Positions 25,940 to 37,500 of a DNA stretch of 64,000 nucleotides are shown here, one piece after another. Below the pieces are notes generated by a model. The model worked only from the letters and a program-made list of their open reading frames with translations. It was not told where the DNA came from and did no database searches. The first letter of the stretch is position 1, and each line of letters starts with the position of its first letter. This stretch comes from Diphasiastrum complanatum (lineage: Eukaryota > Streptophyta > Lycopodiopsida > Lycopodiales > Lycopodiaceae), in assembly GCA_029204225.1 (NCBI GenBank), contig CM055109.1, positions 24,022,422 to 24,086,421 on the forward strand, written 5' to 3'. The position numbers were made by a program, and so were the translations under genes.

Positions 25940-27850
25940 GCGCTTGGAATGAGCATCATAAAAGGTTGGATTAAGTTTCTACTGCTTGGTTTCATTTCCC
26001 TACTCTCTTCGCATCCTATACTCTAGAGAAAAATTACCCCCAAAAAAGAGCCCAAAAAAAAAGCCAAAAAAAGGCCAAAAAAAGCCAAAAAAATCCCAGA
26101 ACTGTTTAGAGAACTTTTAAAAATTTGTCAGAAATTTGACAGTTGGAAAGTTTTTGAGCTGTAGCTTCATAGAACGTTCTAAAGACTTGGGTAAGATCTA
26201 TAGGCAGACTCTCCTACTTCAGAACCTAAGGGTAGCCATTGACAAGGCTTTCATAAACTGTTGTTGCCATTTTACTCCAATTCCCAGAAAATGTTATATC
26301 CAGCAGAGAAACCAATTTTCTGGCATCTTTTAGTGAATCTTTTTACTTGAATTTGGGCAGGATTCTGACATGTATCACAAATGTTTCAGTTGTTGGATGG
26401 GTTGTTCAAAGCCACAGGAATATTTTGCTTAACAATCTGCTTAAGATTTTGTTGGAGGTCACTGATTACTAGTGGTATATAAAGCTTAAGAGAGACTAAA
26501 CTTCAACATAAACAAGGTGGCGTGATCGACCAGGGCGAGCGACTTACGTAAAGAATTGCTATATACAGACTAGTTGATTACTCTTATCAGCCAGCAAACT
26601 TATAGTTTGAATAATTAATATCTGATCTAGAATCAACCTTGCTTACTCCCAGCTCGGCTAGTAGAAGCAGTTGTGGACGCTAAGTACTACCAACTTGGAT
26701 AATTATTCAGGTGATACGATATCCAGAACGAAGGAGAAAGATAGAATGTCTCCTTTCCCTTTAAGAAATGCTGACATCCTTCCACTGCACCCTTGCATTG
26801 CTAATGCTAATACTTGGCAACCTCGCCACCCGTGTCGTGCATCTAAGGATGCAGCTGAGGCTGAGCTGTGGGTTCTGATTGCATGTAGAGACCAATCTGC
26901 AGTGGTATAAATCATAACCATGATCCACACCACTCCATTATACACGACAACCGACATGATTAAGGGTGTGATATGCAAGATATTGTACAAGCAACCAAAG
27001 AAGATGGGGGCGATGATCCAAACTGGAAGTAGACGCATCTAAAATTACAAGGTAGAAGGCACTCTATCCCAAACCTCAGGCCAGTTTTGACCAAGAGCGC
27101 CATGGCAAGTGCATCCACAAGAGCACTTTGTAAGTATCAGTTTTGACCAAGAGCATGGCAAGTGCATCCACAAGAGCAGTTTGTAAGTATCTTACATTCC
27201 ACTTTTAAACTCCATTGTTTGTTTTATGTCCTCCACAAATGCACACTATCTCCACATTTCATCAATGTTTGTTTAGTTGTAGTGATTGGCATTGGCATTG
27301 GTAACTCAACTTCAAGACAAAGCTTGACACTTTTTGGACTAATTGATGGAATCTTATACCCTTACTTGAGAGTTTAATTGCCATAGTCAAAGACAAAAAG
27401 TATGGACCCTTTTTTTTGGCTGAATGATGGAATCTTTTATGATGTTTTCTAGTTGAATTTTGGATAGGGAAAGACAAAGATTGTAATCAACATATTGGTG
27501 GGTATAACTCCATCTTCTTAAATCGTATGATAACTTTCCACCCTTTGACCGTTGGGAGCTCATCATCATCGCTTTAGTGGTGGTGCATAATATGATGATT
27601 CCAAAGATTGACCCCTTTCCAAGTTGAATGATGGAATTAATTTTCAACTTATATTGCCTTTGGCAAGTGAACTTGTAGATGTTGTAACCAAAAAAAAGAA
27701 CCCATTTTTGTTTGTCCCTACATAGCAAGGGGAGGTTGCCACCTATTGTAACAATGCCTTTGAGACATCATACTTGAGTGAATTTTCAAGTTTATAAAGT
27801 GAATCATGTATCCAAACAACACATAGCCTTTTCCACTTAAAAAAATTCTT
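25940..27850. repeat. Citrate-binding locus copy 2, gene deleted
   Basis: Same orientation as 14,700-17,400. Mirror of 47,270-49,098 plus 50,985-51,067. The gene body is missing; sequence passes from its last codons straight to the upstream flank. At 26,021-26,060 the text CTCTAGAGAAAAATTACCCC followed by GAGCCC blocks resembles a T-family TIR. A run of AAAAAAAGCC units follows at 26,050-26,095. A 55-base stretch (CAAGAGC...GTAAGTATC) is tandemly duplicated near 27,090-27,190. Confidence 0.75.
26761..26802 (-). pseudogene. Remnant of the citrate-binding gene (last codons)
   Basis: Complement reads the final codons of the gene at 15,727 (NARVQWKDVSIS and stop). The rest is deleted at GCATTGCTA|ATGCTAATACTTGGC. 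Confidence 0.8.
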
Positions 27851-28400
27851 GATTCTAAAAGAAATTTTGGAGAACAACCTTTATATTGTAAAGTACTGAT
27901 ATCAATGTATGACATCAATTATTCCTACAATACATTGAATTGATTGCCATACAAATCTACAAAACCAGCAAAAATATCATGAGAGAAATTTAATATAAAG
28001 AAAATGCTAATGCTAATGAAATTTACTCTAAATATGTACAAACTAATCGTATACTTACAATTGCATTTTCTTCTATCATTTGGATTCAAATCTTGAATGT
28101 TGAGCTCTTTGTGAAGATAAGCATGCTGAACTAAAACTTTCGTGATAAATTGGACCGGCAACTAATACTTTGAAATCCATTATCTTGCCTTTCCAAGACC
28201 TTCTATATATGTTATCTAAACTTATTTTTTTTTCTAGAAAGAGCCTTTTGAAGAAGGATGCATCAATATCCATTGATATTTACGATATATTCTTGGTATC
28301 CATTCATCTTCTGCATTTTTTTCATCACAAATATTGATAGCATCAATGGGTCCTCTTGGTCTCCGATTATGTGTCACCATTAGTCCAAAATATGTCTACG
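27850..28400 (-). pseudogene. Divergent gene 2 fragment, exons 1-2
   Basis: The minus strand reads W(I/V)LMHPSS-type exon 1 residues near 28,260, FITKVLVQHAYLHKELNIQD near 28,150, and after an intron IDISTLQYKGCSPKFLLES near 27,900. The last aligns with TDIGQLQYRGRTAKDLADS of gene 2. Stops interrupt it. It is a different subfamily from the 23-24 kb copy. 45,880-46,310 is its close relative, lacking exon 2. Confidence 0.55.
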
Positions 28401-29369
28401 CTAGCTGAGAATGGAGAGAATGAAGAGAATGAAAGGTATACCTAAGAATGACAAGAAGTTCCTAAACTACCGGGATTGGTTAACTACAGTTTTTGAACAT
28501 TGAATCCAACTTAAATTCGAGCTTACAAATACGGGCAGCAAAAGAGTATTCGGATAGTAAATGTGGTCCAATCACAATCGTTGGTTCTGCCTTGTGGGAT
28601 TTTTGAAAATCATGAAAATTTGACATGGAAAGGCAAAACCAATTTCCGTCTCGTCAACCACTATTACAGATCATCACAGATGGACACCATTGATTAGGAC
28701 ACATAAGCGTTGAAAGCATGCGAAGTAAAAAAAAAAACATCTTGACAAAGGGCCCAGTTTGAGTTCTAATATTCCCTAATGCTAATATGATTTGTAGAAT
28801 TTGTAGAACTAGGAATAAAAAGACTTGAGACATACAATAATAAAAAATCCCAAAGTCAAATTGATATGGTTCTAAGTTTGAAGGAACTCACATGAATCAT
28901 GTGAGGACCTTTTCACTCCAAAAAGAACTCACATGATTTATGTGAAAGACATCATTCTCATTTTGGAACCATCGGATTTTACATGAAGGGCTTGGATTAA
29001 GATCCTTGCCATTTACAATTAGCCAATCAGAGATAAGGGGCAGGGCCTTCTCCAAGAATAAAAAGGCACATCTTGTACTCATTTTTCATGTTCAACAAGA
29101 GGAGGAGATTATGTCGAAATAAATCCAAACATATTTGCATCTCATGTTTTCTATTTTGTTGTGTTTTCTATCTACTTGTTATTTATTTTTATTTTAGTTT
29201 TCTTTGCTTGGTCTTGTAATCTTTAGTTAAGTGACAGAGGTGAGGGGGTACTGCAAGTTGCCTCCACCATCTAATCTTGCTATTTGATTGTGGTTAATCT
29301 AGGAAAGGGGGTAAACTTGGAGTGGCTATTTAGGAAAGCCGTAGAATCAAGATAACCTCACAAGGAAAT
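28401..29369. repeat. Duplicated non-coding segment
   Basis: Matches 46,310-47,266 in the same orientation and 17,390-18,050 inverted. No gene. It ends exactly where the TIR at 29,370 begins, after CAAGGAAAT. Confidence 0.7.
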
Positions 29370-31345
29370 CATTAGAGAAAATATGGGCCCAAAGAGGCCC
29401 CTATAAGAAATGCCATGTAGGAGAGAGAGAAATAACTATAAAGTAATTATAATATCATTTTCCAACTTCTTTATGCATCTTCCTGCACTACTTTCCATGT
29501 AAATGAATACACCTTAGTTTAGTCACATCAAACTTCACTGGTGCTTAACCATAGTTAAAATATATTTTTCAAAATGCTGAAATTTTCCCTCTCAATAGTT
29601 GGGAACACTCAAAAATTTGAATTAGGAGTGACATTTCTGGAACAAAGCCTATGCATGTCTATCTCCAGGTCAAAAACAAGTGTTTAGCGCCATCTCTATC
29701 TCCAACAAAGTCATTAGCGCCATCTCCAGCTTTGTTATTGTCATTGTGTTGTTTGTTACTATACTATTGTACTGATGACAAAGCTTTATCATATTCATGT
29801 GGATCTGTCACCAGAATATGCTCCACTCAGGACAAGAAAGCAACCCAAATTGTCAACTTCTGATATGGTGTGATACATGGAGGAAAAACTAAAGCATGTA
29901 GATTTAAGGTCATTAGGAACATTGTGTCCTATTGATCCATGTTCATTTCAACATCCAGATTTTCATTCGGTGAGTCAGTTAATAATCTATATGTGTCATG
30001 GTAAAAATTGTTTTTCGGGTTACTATGAGAATTTGATGCTCTATGGGAATGCACATTCAATGCAAAGAATACATTATTTGGAAGAGGAATCAAAGAAAAT
30101 ATCAAAGGAGTGCGAAGAAAAATCTACAAAGTTGAAAACTTGTTTGGATGAAAATGAGATGCTCAAGAAGGAGATTCAAAGATTGAAATCTTCTTTGCAT
30201 CATTATACAACTAGTAATGATGAGATAAAAACTACATTTCAATCCATGTGTGTCCCATATTTGTCTCTTGTTAAAGATATGGATGTGCTCAACAGAAAGG
30301 TCTGAAGCAACAAGAGGAAAAGACTAGTAAACAAGAATATATGTGATCTATCATCCAGAGGAGGTCATAGAAAAAGACGAATCCGTGCAGTCAAGCAAAT
30401 TATAGCTTATTTGGTATTGAATATTATTCATAATCATTAATTTTGTTATTTATTCATTTCAACTTTCTGTTGATTTGCTCTGTGAATACTATGAGTGTCC
30501 TAATTTCTACTGACATTTTCATGAACATTATGTTTGCAATGCAGATCAGCATTGGTTGTTGAAGACCATTTGGTCGATGAGATTTCAATTGGAAACTCAC
30601 TAGGCTCTATATTGACTTTTAAATCTATGAAATCAATGTTAAACAATAACAAAATGAAAAAGATTAAGGCTTCAGTTACTGATAGCATTATGGATGAAAT
30701 TAGAAAAATATTAGACACTACATTGCTTCAGGGGGCATGTGACTTTTCTAGCATTAGTAGGGAAGCATATGCAACAATGTTTAAGATGATAAAGGAGGCA
30801 TTTGCACAGGTAAATATTAAAAAGTTTCCAATCCCACGTCTATTTCATCTTTTTAAAAAAAAGACATGTTAAACCAAGGTATGCAGACAATAGTTGGTAA
30901 TCCATCTCATATCAGTGAAGTTTATTGCTCGAAAGGAGAAAGTCTGGCTTATAACAATTCCAACAATTTATTTATTGACATTAATTAGTTACTAACATTC
31001 ATCATAGATTTTTTTAGTATTACAAATGAGAATGTCAATAACAAGTTGATAGTTGTTCTCAAGTTTGATGAGTCTGAAATCATAAAAGGACAAAAAATGA
31101 AAAGAGTAGTCTCATGATCGTGAATGGAGCACTTTCAAATTCAGAAGACTCAGAAGGCCTCAATTTCAGTGTTCAATCAGAAAATGATATCTGGTGGTTG
31201 GCAACATTTCAGGTATAGCAGTTCCTTCACATAATAAATAGGGATAATCATTTGAATATGGATTTCATTTGGGAAATCTTCTCTGTGTTAATATTATGAG
31301 GCTAATCACGTTTTTGCATTCTCTTATAGGTGATGAAAGAAGAGA
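29370..31345 (+). pseudogene. T element, transposase-like gene, 3'-truncated copy
   Basis: TIR at 29,370. Exon 1 about 29,877-30,400 repeats the N-terminus, coiled coil and basic KRKR segment of the arm A copy, with a stop near 30,303. Exon 2 runs from 30,545 (after TGCAG) to 30,809 (before GTAAAT) and reads ISIGNSLGSILTFKSMKSM, SVTDSIMDEIRKIL and ISREAYATMFKMIKEAFAQ. Exon 3 about 30,870-31,212 holds HISEVY, NNSNNLFIDIN followed by TAG, then KLIVVLKFDESEIIKGQKM, a likely first catalytic Asp block, and after a frameshift SENDIWWLATFQ before GTATAG. Exon 4 starts at 31,330 (VMKEE), and T homology ends at about 31,345, where an unrelated promoter-like segment begins. At least two stops or shifts make it inactive, but it supplies the exons missing from the arm copies. 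Confidence 0.7.
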
Positions 31346-32022
31346 CGAGGCAGTATCGGTTCCAGACGCAAGTTAGTCAACGGAGGGTAATCAGTTCAAA
31401 TGGTGCATTTGAAATCGATATCCGGTTTGCGTGAAAATCAGAGCCGAAAATGACCTATTTATAAAAAAAAAATTCACAGATGTGGAGGAATTACAAAGGA
31501 ACACGAATCAACGTATGATTGGTCAGAATTAACACGCCGTACAGACAATGATTGATCTGACACGCGTTGAAAAGGGATTTGTGCATGTGTCCCAACCCAC
31601 GTGGCCTCATAACTGAGTCATTATTGTCAGTACGGACATTCCATGTGGACCAATTAGCTGACTACACGTGTCTTCGGCCGTCTTTTCACATGTGCAAAAA
31701 TTTTGTATATATAAGTCCTTGGAATTTTCATTTTTGTTTGCAGAATTTTCGGTTTTCGCTCCCAATACCGCTCTCAAGCACGCCCTCTCACCGTTTAATC
31801 GTCCACCTTCTCGCAGTGCGCTCGAAATCGATATCACTGTTAGTCCAATATCGCTTTCGAGCGTGCATCTTGTTTCTTAAAATATTATGTGTATATTTTG
31901 CGTTCGAAACCGATATTCAGTTCTGGTATTGATCTTAAGCGCCCCTTTATCACAAATTTTTTTGTTTTCATCCCCTTTGCTTTTGTTCAAACTTTTTTTT
32001 TCTTAATTTTCTTCTTCTCAGA
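31346..32022 (+). promoter_or_regulatory. Plant-type promoter and 5' UTR
   Basis: Contains two CACGTG G-boxes (31,598-31,603 and 31,665-31,670), CCAAT (31,650-31,654) and a TATATATAA box at about 31,706-31,714. A leader follows, ending in a pyrimidine-rich tract and TTCTCAG just before ATGATGG at 32,023, which suggests an intron in the 5' UTR. GAAATCGATAT-like motifs occur three times (about 31,417, 31,823 and 31,905), and GCGCTCGAAA...TTTCGAGCG can form a hairpin at 31,818-31,866. The spacing of boxes is that of a real polymerase II promoter. Confidence 0.5.
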
Positions 32023-32265
32023 ATGATGGCCAGGACCAAATCCACTGCCCGTGCCATATCCACTATACAGCCATCCCATGTCCGTGTTCCCTCTGGTACT
32101 GGTCGTAGACGTGGCAGGAAGCAAGTCTGGTTGAGGGAGATTGTTGTTAGTCCATTTTTCATGGAAGCAATAGAGGCAAAAGAAGCCAATTTTGAGAAGG
32201 CTATATATTTTATCGAGTGCAGTCTTGTGGCAAAATTTTATTTGATTCCATATGAAAATATATAA
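32023..32265 (+). pseudogene. Histone H3/CENH3-like N-terminal tail, truncated
   Basis: The frame starts MMARTKSTARA. After an extra Met this matches the H3 tail ARTKQTAR at 7 of 8 positions, including the Lys-4 context. It continues with a basic segment GTGRRRGRKQVWLREI, which resembles the tail/alpha-N junction of H3 variants of the CENP-A/CENH3 type (..RRR..WLKEI). From about residue 41 on, the text no longer looks like a histone and stops at 32,265, so the histone fold is absent. It may be a first exon whose partners were lost or a captured 5' end. The clean promoter in front supports derivation from a real host gene. The identification rests on a short match and is tentative. Confidence 0.35.
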
Positions 32266-32702
32266 GGATTGCTCTTTTGTTTTTGTTGCTTTAATCTGGA
32301 TTGTTGTGTGCATCATTGCTTTAATAAGTAAGGATTGCTTTCATAAGTATGGATATATTGATATTTGTATTTTGGTTGTTGCAGTCGGCATTGGAGCCTG
32401 GACATTCTTTTTGTAAAGATAAATAAGGAGGGAGTATCAAATTTTCTATGTGTAAAATTGCAAATACACATAGAGAATTTGATTCTCTACTCTATTATGT
32501 CGTTCGGGAAATACCAACAACGACAACCTCAATTGGAGAGATAACCATTAGATCTCTCAAGGTATATTCAATTTATCTCTGATATGCATGTATTTCTTTT
32601 TTAGTTCAAATCTATCATCATAACATAAATAAAATTTCTATCATAATATTACTAATTTTCATTCTATATATGCAGTGTGTACAGCAAAAGGACGCTTTTA
32701 GT
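32266..32702 (+). other. Spacer with one exon-like frame
   Basis: Frame 32,427-32,565 is open (KFSMCKIANTHREFDSLLYY, then VVREIPTTTTSIGEI) and is followed by GTATAT. A TATATGCAG acceptor-like site precedes 32,678. It may be an exon pair; I do not recognise it. The inverted duplication begins at 32,703 inside the second exon-like part. Confidence 0.3.
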
Positions 32703-33334
32703 TGCTGTCTGGTGAATTGGATAACAAAAGTAACCAAAGTATGTGAATAAGATGTCATTTCTCAAATTTTCAAGAAAACGATACAAATCGCACAAGAAAA
32801 AAAAAAACAAAATGATACATATTTGACCGCGGACAGAAAGTAGGCTAAAGATTACTTTACCTGCAGGCTAAGTTACTATGCTTTATAGCACTTCCTAATC
32901 AAACTACCATGCATAGTATTTTTGCTACAAAGAGATTCTAGAGCAAGTCATGCTACTTTTCTATTTGAGGTTTTAACATGAGGATTGATAAGTTATCTGC
33001 ATATTTTCAGAAGCTAGCTTTGATGATTTGGACTCACGATCTAACATACCATTGGCAGTTTCGATGTCTTTGACTCGATCAAGAGTCTAGACAGTGCTTG
33101 AACATTTGTTATTTTTTTCTTTTTTCAGCTATGCTTCGATTAGGTTCTTTTCCCATGTGTAGCATGCCTATTATTTTATCTTCGTCTAGTTGATGTTTGT
33201 AAAGGGCCTTTGAAGATACCATTTGGCGGTTCTTCAATTTGAGACCTGAGACGTGACGAGGGGGACCGATCACAAGTATAGGAACCACAGATGTAGAGAA
33301 TCCTCTACAAACTATTGAACCACACCCATGCAGG

Positions 33335-33905
33335 ATGGCGCAGACACAAGATGTTAGACGACATGATCGTGGAGTCCCAGAGATAGTACCAGAGCGAGGG
33401 TATGAGAGTGTCGGTTCCAATAGAGAATTGGGCTATATGCGAGCAATGTTGAAGGGGTACATGGCCGTGATGAGTGAGAGCAGATATACGTTAGCGACCG
33501 ATGTGAATTTTCTGAAACAACAACAAAATATGATAGGTCAGAGACACTCCATAGATGGTCCTAACCCATTAGTGTGCCGCCATTGCAAAGGAAATTACCT
33601 AAATCGAAATTGTCCAAACTTGATTTGTGGGTACTGCAAGAAGCCAGGGCATTTGGAGGATAGATGTTGGACTCATAGAGAGGCTCTAAACACAAGTGAC
33701 AGAATGCCAGGTCCCATGAACCATAGACTCCAAGACATAGCTAGACCATCGAGGGGCCCTCAATTTCTAGAACATGGGCCCAAAATTGATCCACGGGACA
33801 AGGGGAAAGCACGCTTAGAGGATGATCGAGCACCTGTAAATTTCATCGAGTTAGAAAAAATAGACCAGACCACACCGAGGGAGGAAGTCTTAGTAGTGAC
33901 GAGAA
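33335..33905 (+). pseudogene. Gag-like zinc-knuckle frame, arm B copy, split by copia
   Basis: Mirror of 24,593-25,336, nearly identical through EEVLVVTRNN, then interrupted at 33,905 by the copia element. The remainder (from the equivalent of LQREAPKT) resumes at 39,069-39,195. CCHC knuckle CGYCKKPGHLEDRC is intact. Confidence 0.7.
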
Positions 33906-33910
33906 ATAAC

Positions 33911-34564
33911 TGTGAAGGATTTCAGATCATTCAAGATCCAATCCAAGTCCCAAATCTTTGGTTACAATAAGGAACAAACCAACAATCCTGCCAATGTAGA
34001 AAAATCAGCATCTACATACAAAATGAGATGCAAACTCTAAGAGATATTGATCAAACATGAACCAAAACATAAAATATGTTTGCTTTCCGTACAATTACAG
34101 TAACCTACTGTATTTCACACGTGTGGAACCGAAAATAGCAATAAATGATCATTCTACACATAGAATTGCAAGATAACACCAAGATAGTGCACCAATGAGT
34201 AGTAGAACCCAAAGAGAACCATGTATAATGATGAAATGAGAGAGAGAAGAGAGAAGATGTGTCTCTCCAATAGTTACATCCTTTTATAGAGTTTCCAAAC
34301 CCTATTTGGCCACTTGGCTTTCCCTCCAAAATGTAAACCCTACTATTTTTGGGTCTAGATTCAATGTACCCAAAGTTCAAATTTGAATCTCTCTCAAACT
34401 CGACTACCAACTTTCCCACACTTTCCAAAAGTGTTTATTGAATGTAGTTTAAACTAATATAACTTCAAAAAGTTTATCTCTAAGTCTAAAATGAGTTTTG
34501 GCCTCTTATTAACAATTTACCAAAATGTGACTAAACTAGACTAAACTAGTTGAAATCTCTCACA
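33911..34564 (-). repeat. 3' LTR of the TR-GAG-like copia
   Basis: Begins (minus strand) TGTGAGAGATTTC and ends ATCCTTCACA. Same sequence as 38,410-39,063 as far as read. Confidence 0.93.
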
Positions 34565-37500
34565 CTCCCTCTTCAACTAGTTTTGGCATAGTTTTGACAA
34601 TAGAACTTTGATCCAACTTTAGAATGATCTCCATCCTAAGTATAGATCTCTTTTCTAAGGTTCTAAAGTATCTTTCATAATTGATATAGAGAATAGTGTC
34701 CAAATTGGATGCTTCACTATTTCTTACATCAATTTTACACATCAAGATATAACTAGAACATGAAGAACCAAATAGAATGTAAATGAAATGATTCCTCCAT
34801 GTTTCAAACTTTGAACTCTCTGGAAAATTACAGCAACCAAACAATAAATGTGAGTGATGACCATTTGCTTGCTTGTCTCCTCCAACTTTGTCCTTTCTTG
34901 ATATGTCTTCACCATAAAACTCCATGAATGAGCCTCCATCTCCATCTTGCCACAAGATATCATCAACACTTGATGACTTGGCCATGAATGAGTGACATAA
35001 TGAACCTCCAATAGCTTCATTTCCATCAGCAAAACCAGCCAAGAATGCTAGTACAACTCCAACAATAAGATATTGCAAGACAATGTAGCTAGTTTGTCCA
35101 TATCTTGACAATTTGCACACATCCACATGAAATAGCTCAAACATGAGATAGAACAAGTAAAGTAAACTTGAACAACACTTCCTTGCTGCTCCTTTGACCT
35201 TACTTGAGTCTTCAATAAGCTGCAAAAATAGATCCATAACATCTTTGCCAAATAACCTTCCTTTGATACTCTTGACTAGCTCCAAATTGCCACCTTTCCT
35301 TTTGTGTTGTTGAAGCCCTTTAAGACCAACCTCTTGATCTTCCTCTTTCTCTTGATCATCAAAGATATCAAAGATATGAATATCTTCAGACCTGAACCTC
35401 TGGAAATACTCCCTCTCAAACATATGATCTAGATTCAACAAGATCTCATCAATGCTTGATCTTGATCTCCCACAAAGGTTAGTGAAAACAATGTCACCAA
35501 TGTCACCATCATAAATCAAAAGATAGATTCCAAATTTTCCATCCAACATGAAGTAGAGTAGGTGAAGATGAGTATCAAACCTAATAAATCCAGCCCTCTT
35601 GAGTCCATAACAAACCTCAATAAGCTCACCAATGAGATCTCCCTTGCCTTGAAGAAATTGCCTCTCGATTTGTTCCATGTAGTCTTCTCCAACCAACTTT
35701 TTGCCATCTTGATCATGAGTGATCAATTCATAATCATAGAATCCTTTGAGTTGATGAAGAGATGTGAGATCCATGCCTTGGATCTTCCCAAGAACCAATC
35801 TTTCATTGCTCTTTCCTTCATAAGACTCCCTCTTAATGATTGCATCATAAGAAGTAGAAACCTCAAAAACATTAGAAGCCATGAAAAAAATGATTAGTAC
35901 ATTCAACATAAGAATGATTGAAGTACTCTCTTTTTTCAAACAAGAACTTCTACTCAATGTTTTAGGTAATGACTCACATGATAATGATTCCTCCTCACTA
36001 TCATTCAAAATGACATCATTCAAAGTACATCCTACTTTGAACTCTTCACATACTTCTCTTCTTCTTGACTTGTGACTATCTCCCTCACCAAGTCTCTTGA
36101 TAGAACCATTTGATCTACTCTCTTTATGAGGAAATGTGACTCCACTTGCTGCAAAAATGACTTTCTTGGACTTATCACTAAAAAATGTAGAAGAACCACC
36201 TCCTTCATGAATGCACCTAGCAACATCTTTTGACATATGATCAAAGAAATCATTAACAACAATCTTTTCCAAGGAAGAACCTTCACCTCCATTGATGAAG
36301 TTAGCTCTTTCCTTATCTTTTGCATGCTTGCACTTGCCATGAAGAACCATTGAAACACCATCATTATCCTCAAGACTAGCCAAGTTAGCACAAAGATGAA
36401 CATCTCCAAGAAGCATATTAGATCTTGACCTAGATCTAGCATAAGGAAGCTTGTTAGACTTTGCATAAGATCCAACAATCTTATTGATGCTAAAAGATAA
36501 CTTTGGAAAGTTGAGACCAATCTCCTTTTCCATTCCATCCTTTTTGTTAGCCATAACAAAAGCATCAAGCTTTAAAAGTCTACCTTGTCTATTGCCCCTA
36601 GCAACCAAGATTTCTTCCTTTGTAATGAAACAAGCATCACCACCAAACTTTACCATGTATCCTTTCTTTATCATTTGACCAACACTTAGCAAATTCTTTG
36701 AAAGTGAAGGAATGTAAAGAACACCATCAAGTCTTGCTTTCCTATTAGTAGAGAGACAAATAGGAATTGAACCAATACCTTCAATCACACACTCACCACC
36801 ATTGGCCATGTGAATTGCTTTCTTGGCTCCATCATAAGTGACCAAAGAAGTAAAGAACTCCTTGTGACTAGTCATGTGTGAGCTAGCTCCACTATCAATC
36901 CACCATGAATCTTTGTCACCTTCACTTGATATTGGACTTGATGAACACATCAAAAGAGAATCACCACCACCTAGACCCTCATCATTAGTAGTAAAGTTGA
37001 TTTGCTTGCTACCTTCATCTCTTTGCTTCTTCAAACATTCATTTGCAAAATGCCCTTTGATTCCACAATAAAAGCATTTCAACTTAGACTTATCTTTCTT
37101 TTTTCCAAAAGAAGAAGTCTCACCTTGATCTTGCCCTTTAGACCACTTGCCTTTGCCTTTGCCCTTGAACTTGCCTTTGATGAACATAGCATCCTCTTCA
37201 TAATGAGATGTCGATGTAGATCCACCTCCTCTTGATTGAAGCCTATACTCCTCATTCACCAAGATCTCTTGCAAATCCACAATACTTGGCAAAGTCTTTT
37301 GAATAGCAAAACTTTGAACAAGATTAGCATGATCATCCAACAAGCCATTAAGTATAACTTGAACAAGCTCTACCTCCTTAATGCTTTCATCAATACATGC
37401 TAACTCATCATTGAATGCCTTAACCCTCAAAACAAAAGCATGAGTACTCTCTTCCCTCTTTTGCAAACTTTGAAAGATTTGCCTCCTAAGAGTAAGCACT

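Noticed and set aside
34105-34428. 107-codon frame found twice (also 38,604-38,927)
   Set aside because: It lies within the two LTRs, so identity reflects the LTRs, not a gene.
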